This document shows positions 1 to 9,398 of a stretch of DNA of 38,952 nt, piece after piece; position 1 is the first letter of the stretch; the number at the start of each line of letters is the position of its first letter. The stretch comes from Gammaproteobacteria bacterium (GTDB taxonomy: Bacteria; Pseudomonadota; Gammaproteobacteria; Pseudomonadales; Azotimanducaceae). The translations under genes were made by a program, and so were the position numbers. Under the pieces are notes generated by a model that saw only the letters and a program-made list of their open reading frames with translations, searched no databases and was not told where the DNA came from. Location: assembly GCA_026706665.1 (NCBI GenBank), contig JAPOYI010000204.1, forward strand, positions 1 to 38,952. The letters run 5' to 3'.

Positions 1-51
1 CTGGACGGGGCGCGCCATGGACGCCAGCATGCCACGTCCCGATAGTAATGT

Positions 52-663
52 CTACTTATTATAGAGACGGTACACTAGTAGGCGGCGTTTCAACCCCTCA
101 TGCTCGGCACCGCCGTCCGGATAGAACAACAGGGACCGGCTAGCCATCCAGCCCTTACCCGTCGGCACACGAAACGCACGTTCGCTTTCCGACAACAGCC
201 GAGCGTCCTCTTCCTTGCAGGTCACGAAGTACCGCAGCTCCTCCTGGTCGACCTCGATATCTATACCCGTCGAGTGGACTTCGCGTGCGATCCTCCCGGC
301 ATCTGGGCGGTCTAGGAATTCGCCATACACCTTGGAATGCTCGAACCAACCAAGGACATAGGTCTCATTTATCGCACCTCCGTGGGCGACCCAAACGACC
401 GTCACATCGTCGACATACTCCGCGACCGCCCCAGAGTTCAACCGACGAACCACCGGCGCAGGATCGGCACGTGAGTTGACACGGACGTAGCCATACATAC
501 GCCCACGCCACGGTCTGAAGTTCCAACATTCGCCTCCCCACCTCTTCTGCTTGGGGAACCTGCCTGCGGGTACGACGATTGCGTCGTTAGTAAGACCTTG
601 GTACTCGCGCATCCACGAAATCCGACAAAAGAGGACCTTGGATCGTCCGGCGACAATTGACAT
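52..663 (-). CDS. HNH-associated module protein (no HNH domain seen)
   Basis: The 203-aa product starts with ATG at 663. It begins with the block KVLFCRISWMREYQG, has a central VDDVTVVWVAHGG followed by YVLGWFEHSKVYGEF, and ends with a basic FRVPTGKG / LLFYPDGG region. I recall this order of blocks from bacterial proteins that often carry a C-terminal HNH nuclease domain and occur in restriction or defence settings. Here the protein stops after the conserved module and no HNH or Cys/His cluster is visible, so it is either a stand-alone form or a shortened one. It faces away from the nuclease and helicase genes at 1018-7602, with an integrase remnant between them. Its function is unknown. A role in recognising modified or foreign DNA is only an inference from context. 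The family resemblance is from memory and was not searched. Confidence 0.6.
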   Translation of the reverse strand: MSIVAGRSKVLFCRISWMREYQGLTNDAIVVPAGRFPKQKRWGGECWNFRPWRGRMYGYVRVNSRADPAPVVRRLNSGAVAEYVDDVTVVWVAHGGAINETYVLGWFEHSKVYGEFLDRPDAGRIAREVHSTGIDIEVDQEELRYFVTCKEEDARLLSESERAFRVPTGKGWMASRSLLFYPDGGAEHEGLKRRLLVYRLYNK

Positions 664-681
664 ACAGTTTCCGCGAACTGA

Positions 682-939
682 CTACGTCACCGTAGCACGA
701 ACAACGATTCGGATCGAAAGTCGCCGCTCACCAAAACGACCGTTGGCGCCAAGCGGTACGGGTTCCGCTCCAGCTTCCGGGACTGGGTCGCCGAGTGCAC
801 CGAGGCGCCGCGCGATGTCTGCAAACTTGCGCTGGCGCACGTCACCAACGACCGTACTGACGCCACCTACCGCCGTAGCGAGCTGTTCGAGCGTCGCAGG
901 ACGCTTATGCAGCAGTGGGCCGACTACCTCGCTGCCTAA
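682..939 (+). pseudogene. C-terminal remnant of a P4-type tyrosine integrase
   Basis: One frame, open after a TGA at 679 and closed by TAA at 937, reads through the last part of a P4-like phage/island integrase. It shows YGFRSSFRDWVAE (box II), then LALAHVTNDRTDATYRRSE with the presumed nucleophilic tyrosine, then a typical RRTLMQQWADYLAA tail. Similarity begins near 750. The residues before that do not look like integrase, and the N-terminal and core regions are gone. The box II histidine of the usual HxxR is tyrosine here. No start codon or ribosome site supports expression, so this is a decayed gene. Integrases of this family normally sit at one edge of an island with cargo downstream, which fits the nuclease and helicase genes that follow. 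No tRNA or attachment repeat is visible nearby. Confidence 0.75.
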
Positions 940-1017
940 GGGCCTTACGGTCGCCCAAATCTTCCGTGCGCTAAGGTAAGCGTTACAACCAACCTTCCCA
1001 AGAAGACGAGGTAGTCA

Positions 1018-2226
1018 ATGACGAACGCGACGGGAACGCCGATCATGGTCTCGCCACATAGGAGCGTGCCGCTACTCCGCGCCAACGACTGGAACGAGCG
1101 GCGCCTCCAAGAACTGATCTACCGCCACCCCACTTGCCTACCTCTCGATCAGATCGAGCCCGGCATCGGGCAGCTGGTTTCGGTCTGCATGGAACTGCCG
1201 CTCCGGGTTGGTACGGCCGACAACCTATTTGTCACGCCCGAAGGCAATCTGGTGTTGGCCGAGGTGAAGCTCTGGGGCAACCCCGAGGCACGCCGCAAGG
1301 TCGTCGCTCAAACCCTGGAGTACGCAACCGCGCTCTTCAAGCTCGACTATACGGAACTGGAGTCCGCCGTCATGAAGGCGGACTTCAACGGAGCCAAACG
1401 CCCCCAGACCCTCTACAGTCTGGTCGACGGTGCCGACAGTCCGTCCGAAAGCGTTTTTGCCGATCGTGTCGCACGCAACCTGCGCGAAGGCCGTATCGTG
1501 GTATTGATCGTGGGCGACGAAATCCGCCCGGCGGTAGATGAACTCGTCGCCGGCCTTCAGGCCCACGCCAACTTCCACTTCACGTTCGCACTTGTTGAGA
1601 TGCCCGTGTACTTGCGACCTGACTCTACCGACGAGTTCATCGTTATGCCGCGCACTCCAATAAAGACCGAAACCGTACCAAGGTTCACCATTCGTACCGA
1701 GGGTGGCTCGACCGACGTCAGTGATGCGGGCACGGATGAGCGGGAGGCTGCCCGACCCTCCAGACGGTCGAACATCTCTTCCGAAGACTTCTTCGAGGCG
1801 ATGAGCGAACGATGCCAAAAGATTCCGGTCAAGCTGAAACAGTTTCTGGACAAGGCGGCTGCCATCGACGTTCGCCCCGAGTATCTCGGCTCACTGAATC
1901 TCAAATGGGACCAGCCCGAGGGAAGTCCCGTCAATCTTGGCTACATCAGGCCAAGCGGCGGCGAGGTCTGGACCGATGCTAGCTACTGGAAGGTAGACCG
2001 GGATCTAGCGGAGGGTTACAACGTCCATCTCGCCCAGCTGTTCGGTGAGGTCAGAACCGGCCGCACAAAGAAAGACGGCGCTTCGGAACGGTGGGTCACA
2101 CGTAACGACGGAGCCCCGTTTCGCATCGAGGAAATCCTCGATCGCTTACCGGACTGGATAACCGCAATCGAGACCTTCCAAGCCGCCGTCCGGAGGCGCG
2201 CGCAGGACGTGTATGGTGCCCAATGA
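1018..2226 (+). CDS. PD-(D/E)XK nuclease-like protein with RecB-type motif
   Basis: The 402-aa protein starts with ATG at 1018, with GAGG seven bases upstream. The N-terminal third fits a PD-(D/E)XK fold: an early helix around ERRLQELIYRHP (27-38), D68 in TADNLF, the E82-x-K84 pair in LVLAEVKLW, and Q98xxxY102 (QTLEY), the motif of RecB-like and related nucleases. This predicts metal-dependent DNA cleavage. After a low-complexity linker (about 220-250) comes a C-terminal domain (250-395) that I do not recognise. The gene lies 99 bp before the triple-domain helicase on the same strand, so the two are probably co-transcribed and may work together. No signal peptide or membrane segment is seen. 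The nuclease call rests on motifs only. A non-catalytic DNA-binding role is possible. Confidence 0.7.
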   Translation: MTNATGTPIMVSPHRSVPLLRANDWNERRLQELIYRHPTCLPLDQIEPGIGQLVSVCMELPLRVGTADNLFVTPEGNLVLAEVKLWGNPEARRKVVAQTLEYATALFKLDYTELESAVMKADFNGAKRPQTLYSLVDGADSPSESVFADRVARNLREGRIVVLIVGDEIRPAVDELVAGLQAHANFHFTFALVEMPVYLRPDSTDEFIVMPRTPIKTETVPRFTIRTEGGSTDVSDAGTDEREAARPSRRSNISSEDFFEAMSERCQKIPVKLKQFLDKAAAIDVRPEYLGSLNLKWDQPEGSPVNLGYIRPSGGEVWTDASYWKVDRDLAEGYNVHLAQLFGEVRTGRTKKDGASERWVTRNDGAPFRIEEILDRLPDWITAIETFQAAVRRRAQDVYGAQ

Positions 2227-2325
2227 TGACGGCGCGTGGAAATGCTGAGGGTTCCCCTAGGTGGGGGATTGATGGCGGTCTAAGGCCAGCTCCGTTCGGA
2301 TCAGAGACATGGAACCGCCCGAACG

Positions 2326-5300
2326 GTGGAAGCGGAATGCGCGCTAGACGGTAGCGGTCGGGCATTGCTAATGGCTGTAGGACCCGTGTCGTTCGAGGCG
2401 TTCCTTGAAGGCTGCGTGATAGTCGATCTCGAACTCGAGGCCGACGGTGAGGTTCGGACGCTGGGGGCCATTCGGGGCGGACGGGAGCTTCGGACGCCGG
2501 AGCACCTTTCAACGCGGGACGCCCTCGGCCATCTGGACGACTTCGCGCGCGGTGCACGATTCGTCGTGGGGCACAACATCGTCGCGCACGACCGACGCTT
2601 CATCGAAATGCACGACGCGGCAGCCGAGCTACTCCGGATGCCCCTGGTGGACACCCTCTACCTAGCGCCGCTCGCCTTCCCTCAACGGCCGTACCACAAG
2701 CTCCTGAAGGACTACAAGCTCGGCGTCGAGCAGAGCGACCCAGTCAAGGATTGCCGTATCGCCCTAGGATTCCTCAGGGAGTGCTGGGAAGTGCTCGGGC
2801 GGAAACGGCGCGGACTCGTATCCGTATACCGGGCGTGCTTCAACGACAGCGATGCGGAAGGGGGCACTTCGGCCCACCGACTGAGCGGCACGGGCTCATT
2901 CCTAGGTGCGTTAGGCGTGCGTGCGCTGCCAGCCGACCGACAACTACGGGGCTTCGCACACTACGCATCCGGTCGGGCGTGCCGCAACGCGGTAGCGCGC
3001 GAACTCCCGAAGTTGCTCGCAGAACCAGCCAGCCGGCCTGCGGCGGCATACGCGCTTGCGTGGCTTTCCGTGGCAGGTACAGAGTCCGTGCTCTCGCGCT
3101 GGGTGCACCACGAGTTCCCCCATGCTTCGCGGCTACTGCGTGCGATCCGGGCAGTAGACTGCGGTGACGACGACTGCACGTATTGCCGCAAACACCACGA
3201 TCCCGTGGGAAAGCTCCAGCAGTACTTCGAACATCCAGAGTTTCGGACGAAGCCGGCGACGAGCGACGGCGGGAGCCTTCAAGAGCGCATCGTGTCACGG
3301 GGCATCGCACGGCAACCTCTCCTCGCGATCCTCCCGACCGGTGGCGGCAAGTCCCTCTGCTACCAGCTGCCCGCGATCCTGAGCAACGAACAAACGGGCG
3401 CTCTGACAATCGTGATCTCGCCACTGCAGGCTCTGATGAAGGATCAGGTCGAGAATCTGAACGGCCGAGTCGGCGCGCAGCTGGCAGCAGCACTCAACAG
3501 CCTGCTGACGCTCCCCGACCGTCACGACATGCTGGAAGGCGTCCAATCGGGCCGGTTCGCTCTGCTCTACGTCTCACCCGAACAGCTGCGCAACCGCTCG
3601 TTCGAGATCGCCGTGCGACAGCGGGAGATCGCGGCATGGGTATTTGACGAGGCGCACTGCATTGCGAAGTGGGGGCATGACTTCCGGCCCGACTATCTCT
3701 ACGCGGCGCGCTTCATCCGGGAGTACTCGGCACGCGAGAACGTGGAACCGGCTCCAGTAGCATGCTTCACCGCGACCGCGCGGGTTGACGTACGAGAGGA
3801 GATCGTCGCGCACTTCGCGGAGCAATTGGGCCAGAAAATAGAGGTGTTGTCGTCGGACCGGGTGGACCGCATGAACCTGCGCTACACGGTGGAGGAGCTA
3901 CCCGAGGCGCAGAAGGCGGGACGAATCAGCGAACTGCTGGAGGCGAGCTTGGGCGTCCGTACACGGCCGCGTGGGGCGGCGATCATCTACGCGCGCAGCC
4001 GCCGTCGTACGGAGCATTTCGCGGCTACGCTTGGTGGGCGCGGTTGGGATGCCGAACACTTCCACGCTGGTCTGGAAGCGCCCGACAAGAAGCGCGTACA
4101 AGACGGATTCGTGGGGGGCGAGATCTCAGTCATCGTGGCGACCAACGCATTCGGTATGGGGATCGACAAGGAGGACGTGCGGCTGGTCGTTCACGCCGAC
4201 GTGCCAGCCTCGATCGAGAGCTATCTCCAGGAGGCCGGTCGCGCCGGTCGGGACGGCAGCCCAGCAGACTGTGTTCTCCTGTTCGCCAAAGGCGATCTTG
4301 AGAGGCAGTTCGACCTCGAGGCGGAGAATCGGATCACCCGACGCGACATCGCTCAGATCCTCGCAGCGATCCGGAAGTCGCGCCGCCGGGATGCCGACGA
4401 GGTGGTGATGTCGCCTGGCGAGATTCTACGCGTTCCTGATACCGAGGTGTCCTTCGAGGAGGACGACCGATCAGCAGCAACGAAGGTCAAGACTGCCATC
4501 GCCTGGCTCGAACGGACGAATTTCGTGCTCCGCAACGAGAATCGCACGAACGTTTTCCAAGGCGTTTCGGCGGTGCGTGACCTGGATGCCGCGCGCCGCC
4601 GCATGGCGGTGCTCGACCTGAGCGACCACAAGCGCCGCCGCTGGCTCGAAGTGCTGGAGTCACTTCAGAACGCAGACCTGCGGGACGGCCTCGACGCCGA
4701 CGGACTGGCCAACCTGCCCGCGTTCAAGCCGATGAGGTCACGCGTGGGGGACGGCGCGGGTGGCAGGGACAACACGGCGACGGAAGCGGTGCTGCGCACC
4801 CTGCACGAGATGACAAGCGCCGGACTACTCGAGCGCGGTATCTACTTCACAGCATGGGTGCGTCACCGTATCCGTGATCGATCCGTTGATCGGCTCGCAC
4901 GGATCGTAAGGGTGGAACGGGCGATGGCGGACATCCTGCGAGAGGAATACCCCGATGCGGAGCTTGGCGGGGACGTTCCCCTCAACCTTGGCGAGCTGGT
5001 CGAGCGCCTGCGCGAAAGGGATCTGAAAGTGACCGGCGAGGCGGTCTCGACGCTGCTTCGGGGCTGGTCGAGGATAGGCGTCCGCGGTCGCGCGCCAATC
5101 CGTCTGCGACCACGAGGCAAGCAGCGATTGGACGTGGGTCTCAACGTCGGTTGGTCGGCGCTGGACGAGGAGTTGGAACTACGTGCCCAACTCGGTGAGG
5201 TAGTGGTCGACGTGCTTGTCGAGCAGGCGGAGCGGCAGGAGGCCTTCGGGGAGCGGCTCGTGCGGTTTTCGTTGGCGGATCTCGAGCGGGGCGTGGAGGC

Positions 5301-7602
5301 GGAGCTTGGATTAGCGCAGCAACTGAGCGATGTGTTCGCCGCGATGGAGAAGACTCTCCTGTTCCTCGATGAAAACGCAGTCGTCAAGCTGGAGAAGGGA
5401 TTGGCGGTGTTCCGCCAGTCGATGCGCGTTCGCGTACTCGAAGAGGCAAAGCGCCGCCGGTACGCTGGCAGCGACTACGCCCCACTCGCAGAGCACTACG
5501 ACGAGCGCGTATGCCAGATTCACGCAATGGGACGCTACGTGCAGGAGGCTCGGAGCAGCGCGGAGAGCGGCCGGGTTTATGTCGAGAGCTACTTCGCGCT
5601 GCGCTCGCGGACGTTCCGCAATCAGTACTTCGGCGACGATCTGGCAACCCTAGAGCGGGCGACGTCTCAGGGGACGTACGCGCGGATCGTCGAGGACCTC
5701 GGCAACCCGATGCAGGAGGCGATCGTCACGGCGCCGCCGGAGCGAAACATGCTTGTCCTGGCGGGACCGGGATCCGGCAAAACAAGGGTCGTGGCGCACC
5801 GCTGCGCGTTCCTGCTGAAGATCGCGCGCATCAGTCCGGACCGGATGCTGGTCGTGTGCTTCAACCGAGGCGCCATGCACGAACTCCGACAGCGGATCCG
5901 GAGCCTGGTCGGCGACACGGCTCGTCGCGTGGCGGTGCATACCTACCATTCGCTCGCCCTGGCTCTCACGGAACGATCGATGACGGCACGCGCTGTGGCA
6001 GCGGGCGAGGATGAGATCGATTTCGACCAAGTGATAGACGAGGCGAACCGATGGCTGCGGGGCGAGGACGAGGTCGTGGGCGTCGAGCCTGACGAACTCC
6101 GGGACCGGCTGCTCGGGGGATTCGAATACGTGCTGGTGGACGAGTATCAGGACATCGACGCGCGGCAATACGAACTGGTTACTCACGTGGCGCGCCGCGC
6201 TGGCCAGGACGGCGACGAACGGGCAACTATCCTGGCGGTCGGCGACGACGACCAGACGATCTACGAGTGGCGCGAGGCGAACGTGGAGTTCCTACACCGC
6301 TTCGAGGAGGACTACGAGGCGGAACGGTGTTACTTGGCCGAGAATTACCGCTCGACCCAGAACATTGTTGGCGCGGCCAACGCGCTAATCGAACACAACC
6401 GCGACCGAATGAAGACGGGGCGGCCCATCCGGGTCGATCGTGCTCGGGCGGACGACCCGTCGGGCGGCAACTGGGAGCGGCTGGACCGACTCGCGCGGGG
6501 ACGCGTGTCGGTGATTGAAGTGTCTGGAGCCGGTGCCCAAGCGAGGGCGGTGATAGCAGAGATCGAGCGGTTGCGGGTCCTTGACCTGGCCCCGGACTGG
6601 CAGGCGTTTGCTGTGCTAGCCCGGACGCACGAGGAACTATCCACCGTGCGCGCGTTCCTGGAGGATGCTGGTATGCCGACGCGCTGGGCGCTGTCGCGGA
6701 AGAAGCTGCCGCCGCTCACGCGCGTGCGCGAGTTTCGGCGCCTGCTGGCACACCTGTCGCGCATGGAGACGGCGGATGTCGCGTTGGACGACCTTCGAGA
6801 ACGCGTCGCGCAAATCTGCGGTGGGGAGACGCTGTGGTCGGCTATGGCGGGCCGGATCCTCGTTGGTATCGGGGCGGAGTTGGGTGAGGTCGCGCCAGCA
6901 GTGGAGCTCGTGGAGGCGCTGCACTGTGCGCTGGCGGACCATTTGCATACGCACATCATCGGGGACGGTGTGCTCGTCGGGACGGCGCATGCCGCCAAGG
7001 GGTTGGAGTTTCGCCACGTCGTGGTGCTCGGAGGAGGTTGGCGCGGCAAGCCGGGCGAGGAGTGGTCTGCGAGACCGGCCAGCAAGACAGAGGAGGAACG
7101 CCGGCTTTACTACGTCGCCATGACTCGGGCGAGCGAGACACTCACCTTGATGGAACGGCTGGACGATCCGTCGCCGTTCGTGCGTGAGATCGAGAGCCAG
7201 CACGTACAGCGGCGGAAGGCCCGCGTGGCGGGAGCCGAGAGGGTGCGAGCGGTCCGCTATGAGACCCTTGGCAAGGCGGACGTGAACATCGATTTCGCGG
7301 CGGGGAGCCCAGCGGGGCACCATGTGCATCGGGCGTTGTCGGCGCTGCGGGCAGGAGACGCTGTGAAGCTCAACCAGGTCGGCCCCACCGGAGTAGGGAT
7401 CGTCGATGTCCGCGGTACACGAGTCGGGATGCTATCGAGGGCTGCGGCCCGCACATGGCTGCCGCAGCTGGAGACGGCCAAGACCGTGCGGGTGCTGGGA
7501 CTGGTGACACGCGTCTCGGAGGACGAGCAGGCGAGCGAATACAGGCAACGGATTGTCGTCCCATCGTGGGAGTTCCCCATCCTGGAAGTGCGCGACAAGT
7601 AG
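2326..7602 (+). CDS. DEDD exonuclease-like / RecQ / UvrD helicase fusion
   Basis: The 1758-aa protein has three parts. Residues 30-160 resemble a DnaQ/DEDD 3'-5' exonuclease: D34-x-E36 in VDLE, the GHNIVAHD block, and an HKLLKDYKL...SDPVKDC block with late acidic residues. Residues 310-780 are RecQ: Walker A LPTGGGKS with K342, DEAH at 441-444 in VFDEAHCIAKWGHDFRPDY, the helicase motif VATNAFGMGIDKEDVR and ESYLQEAGRAGRDG, followed by winged-helix-like sequence. Residues 1130-1650 are UvrD/Rep: GPGSGKT with K1152, DEYQD at 1272-1276, GDDDQTIYEWR, ENYRST, GTAHAAKGLEF and LYYVAMTRA. The last 100 residues may be a small HIRAN-like beta domain, which is weakly supported. The start is GTG 2326, and in-frame ATG 2371 is a reasonable alternative. 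The protein should unwind and degrade DNA, with two motors of opposite expected polarity in one chain. It lies just downstream of a nuclease gene. Confidence 0.85.
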   Translation: MEAECALDGSGRALLMAVGPVSFEAFLEGCVIVDLELEADGEVRTLGAIRGGRELRTPEHLSTRDALGHLDDFARGARFVVGHNIVAHDRRFIEMHDAAAELLRMPLVDTLYLAPLAFPQRPYHKLLKDYKLGVEQSDPVKDCRIALGFLRECWEVLGRKRRGLVSVYRACFNDSDAEGGTSAHRLSGTGSFLGALGVRALPADRQLRGFAHYASGRACRNAVARELPKLLAEPASRPAAAYALAWLSVAGTESVLSRWVHHEFPHASRLLRAIRAVDCGDDDCTYCRKHHDPVGKLQQYFEHPEFRTKPATSDGGSLQERIVSRGIARQPLLAILPTGGGKSLCYQLPAILSNEQTGALTIVISPLQALMKDQVENLNGRVGAQLAAALNSLLTLPDRHDMLEGVQSGRFALLYVSPEQLRNRSFEIAVRQREIAAWVFDEAHCIAKWGHDFRPDYLYAARFIREYSARENVEPAPVACFTATARVDVREEIVAHFAEQLGQKIEVLSSDRVDRMNLRYTVEELPEAQKAGRISELLEASLGVRTRPRGAAIIYARSRRRTEHFAATLGGRGWDAEHFHAGLEAPDKKRVQDGFVGGEISVIVATNAFGMGIDKEDVRLVVHADVPASIESYLQEAGRAGRDGSPADCVLLFAKGDLERQFDLEAENRITRRDIAQILAAIRKSRRRDADEVVMSPGEILRVPDTEVSFEEDDRSAATKVKTAIAWLERTNFVLRNENRTNVFQGVSAVRDLDAARRRMAVLDLSDHKRRRWLEVLESLQNADLRDGLDADGLANLPAFKPMRSRVGDGAGGRDNTATEAVLRTLHEMTSAGLLERGIYFTAWVRHRIRDRSVDRLARIVRVERAMADILREEYPDAELGGDVPLNLGELVERLRERDLKVTGEAVSTLLRGWSRIGVRGRAPIRLRPRGKQRLDVGLNVGWSALDEELELRAQLGEVVVDVLVEQAERQEAFGERLVRFSLADLERGVEAELGLAQQLSDVFAAMEKTLLFLDENAVVKLEKGLAVFRQSMRVRVLEEAKRRRYAGSDYAPLAEHYDERVCQIHAMGRYVQEARSSAESGRVYVESYFALRSRTFRNQYFGDDLATLERATSQGTYARIVEDLGNPMQEAIVTAPPERNMLVLAGPGSGKTRVVAHRCAFLLKIARISPDRMLVVCFNRGAMHELRQRIRSLVGDTARRVAVHTYHSLALALTERSMTARAVAAGEDEIDFDQVIDEANRWLRGEDEVVGVEPDELRDRLLGGFEYVLVDEYQDIDARQYELVTHVARRAGQDGDERATILAVGDDDQTIYEWREANVEFLHRFEEDYEAERCYLAENYRSTQNIVGAANALIEHNRDRMKTGRPIRVDRARADDPSGGNWERLDRLARGRVSVIEVSGAGAQARAVIAEIERLRVLDLAPDWQAFAVLARTHEELSTVRAFLEDAGMPTRWALSRKKLPPLTRVREFRRLLAHLSRMETADVALDDLRERVAQICGGETLWSAMAGRILVGIGAELGEVAPAVELVEALHCALADHLHTHIIGDGVLVGTAHAAKGLEFRHVVVLGGGWRGKPGEEWSARPASKTEEERRLYYVAMTRASETLTLMERLDDPSPFVREIESQHVQRRKARVAGAERVRAVRYETLGKADVNIDFAAGSPAGHHVHRALSALRAGDAVKLNQVGPTGVGIVDVRGTRVGMLSRAAARTWLPQLETAKTVRVLGLVTRVSEDEQASEYRQRIVVPSWEFPILEVRDK

Positions 7603-7713
7603 ACCCGACGGGAGGGGCCGTCGAGTTCTGCGGGGACCGCGAAGAACGACCGAGCGGCGTGGTTCCGTGGCAAGCTGGGTAGTGGCAGCACCCGAAATGG
7701 GACGATGGGATCA

Positions 7714-9321
7714 CTAAATCACCCCCTGCAACACCCCCAACCCAATCACACAAAGAAAGAAATACCCCAACAACCAATAACTCGCCTGATCCACCTTCCC
7801 CGCCAACACGTACCACCCATCCTCCTTCTCCTCACGCCCTTCGTGCGCGAACAGCGCCTTCTGTCCCTGCACCGTGTACTCCGAGTACTCGGTCTTGAAT
7901 CCATCGAGCAGGACGCTCGCGACCCATGCCACGGCGGTGCTGACGGCGCCGCCGAGGGCGCAGTACCAGGGCCACGCGACGTCGTGGTAGTACTCGACGT
8001 AGAACAGCGACAGGAAGCCGGCGGCGACGCCGATCAGGAGGCCGCGTTCGGAGGCGTGCTTGGAGAAGAACCCGAGGCCGAACATCGCGAGCTTCGCGCC
8101 GACGAAGAACGAGCCCACCTTGCTCAGCACCTCGAGCACGGAGCCGCCGGTTTTCGTGAACGCGATCGCGGGCACGACCATCAGCACGGCCCAGAACAGG
8201 GTGAACCAGCGCGATGCCTTCAGGTAATGCTCGGGGGTGCCGTCGTTCTTGGCGAACTTCTCGTAGAAATCGAGCGTGGTGACGGTCGCCATGGAGTTCA
8301 GGCTGGAGTCGAGGCTTGACATGGCGGCGGCGACGATGGCCGCGGTGATGATGCCCATCAGCCCCGGAACACCGACGCTGGCGACGAAATTGAGCAGGAT
8401 CAGGTTCTCGTTTTCGAACGTTTGGCCGTCGTAGTACGCGTAGAACAGCACGCCCAAGCCGAAGAAGATGATGTAGGCGAGAAAGGCGACATATCCCATG
8501 GAGATGTACGCCTTCTTGGCGTCGCCGAGGGTCTTGGCGGCCAGCGTGCGCTGCACCATCATCTGGTTCACGCCGTAGACCACGACGTGGTAGATCGACA
8601 TGGCGATCACGCCGGTCCAGATGGTGCCCACCTTGGAGGGGTCCAGCGAGTATTCGAACGGGTTCGTCTTGCCTTGAGCCTTGAGCGCGTCCAGCGTGAC
8701 CGGCAGGGACTCCGGCAGCGCGCCGATCAGCAGCACCACCGTGATCACGGCCCCGACGAACAGGATCGCGGACTGGATCACGTCGGTCCAGATCACCGCC
8801 GCGATGCCGCCGAGCATCGTGTAGGTGACCGCGACGACGGCGACGATGAGGATCGCGTCGATGACCGGGATGCCCGTGATGAACTCCAGCACCAGCGCGG
8901 TCGTGTAGAGCATGATCCCGGAGTAGGCGATGTTGCCGAGCAGGAACACGCCGGACATCACCGTGCGCGATGTCAGGCCGAAGCGGCGTTCGAGATAGTC
9001 GAAGATCGAGGCGCAGCCGCTCTTGAAAAAGAACGGCAGGAACACCGTGACCACGACGAAGATGGCGATCGGGTAGTTGATGTGGATGAAGATCACCGAG
9101 AAGCCCTCGGTGTACGACCAGGCGGGTCCGCCGAGGAACGTCAGCGCACCGAAGTAGGTCGCTACTACCGAGATGCCGATGGCCCACCAGGGCGTGGTGC
9201 GGCGGCCGAGATAGTAGTGGTCGGCGGTCTGGACGCGCTTGCTGAGGAAATAGCCGAGCACGAGATTGCCGGCGATGTACGCGAGCACGATGGACCAGTT
9301 CAGCGTGCCGAATTCGCTCAT
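7714..9321 (-). CDS. SSS-family sodium/solute symporter (copy 1)
   Basis: The 535-aa polytopic inner-membrane protein belongs to the sodium:solute symporter family. It has the family's N-terminal YFLSKRVQTADHYYLGRR block, the ISVVATYFGALTFLGGPAW segment, GGIAAVIWTDVIQ, and the AAAMSSLDSSLNSMATV helix that lines the sodium site. About 13 hydrophobic helices are apparent. A TTG at 9336 is in frame, but ATG 9321 has GGGAG and AAAGGG upstream and gives the same length as the paralogue at 19689, so I chose it. Most likely substrates are small carboxylates, sulfonates, amino acids or sugars, and the sequence does not decide. It is divergent from a LacI regulator 176 bp away and has its own promoter at 9399-9427. 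Regulation by that LacI protein is likely. Confidence 0.92.
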   Translation of the reverse strand: MSEFGTLNWSIVLAYIAGNLVLGYFLSKRVQTADHYYLGRRTTPWWAIGISVVATYFGALTFLGGPAWSYTEGFSVIFIHINYPIAIFVVVTVFLPFFFKSGCASIFDYLERRFGLTSRTVMSGVFLLGNIAYSGIMLYTTALVLEFITGIPVIDAILIVAVVAVTYTMLGGIAAVIWTDVIQSAILFVGAVITVVLLIGALPESLPVTLDALKAQGKTNPFEYSLDPSKVGTIWTGVIAMSIYHVVVYGVNQMMVQRTLAAKTLGDAKKAYISMGYVAFLAYIIFFGLGVLFYAYYDGQTFENENLILLNFVASVGVPGLMGIITAAIVAAAMSSLDSSLNSMATVTTLDFYEKFAKNDGTPEHYLKASRWFTLFWAVLMVVPAIAFTKTGGSVLEVLSKVGSFFVGAKLAMFGLGFFSKHASERGLLIGVAAGFLSLFYVEYYHDVAWPWYCALGGAVSTAVAWVASVLLDGFKTEYSEYTVQGQKALFAHEGREEKEDGWYVLAGKVDQASYWLLGYFFLCVIGLGVLQGVI

Positions 9322-9398
9322 CCCTTTCGCTCCCAAAGCTCCTCGATTGCCGCCTGCGATGCGCCGGCCAGGACCTCAAGCGGCGGCGCGTCCGAGCG

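Noticed and set aside
3222-3231. GTACTTCGAA, a ten-base partial match to the shared element
   Set aside because: It lies inside the RecQ part of the helicase gene and the remaining five bases do not match.
7603-7713. Hairpin GTTCTGCGG / CCGC...AGAAC between the convergent helicase and symporter genes
   Set aside because: The stem is interrupted by a bulge and no T-run follows on either strand, so it is not a convincing terminator.
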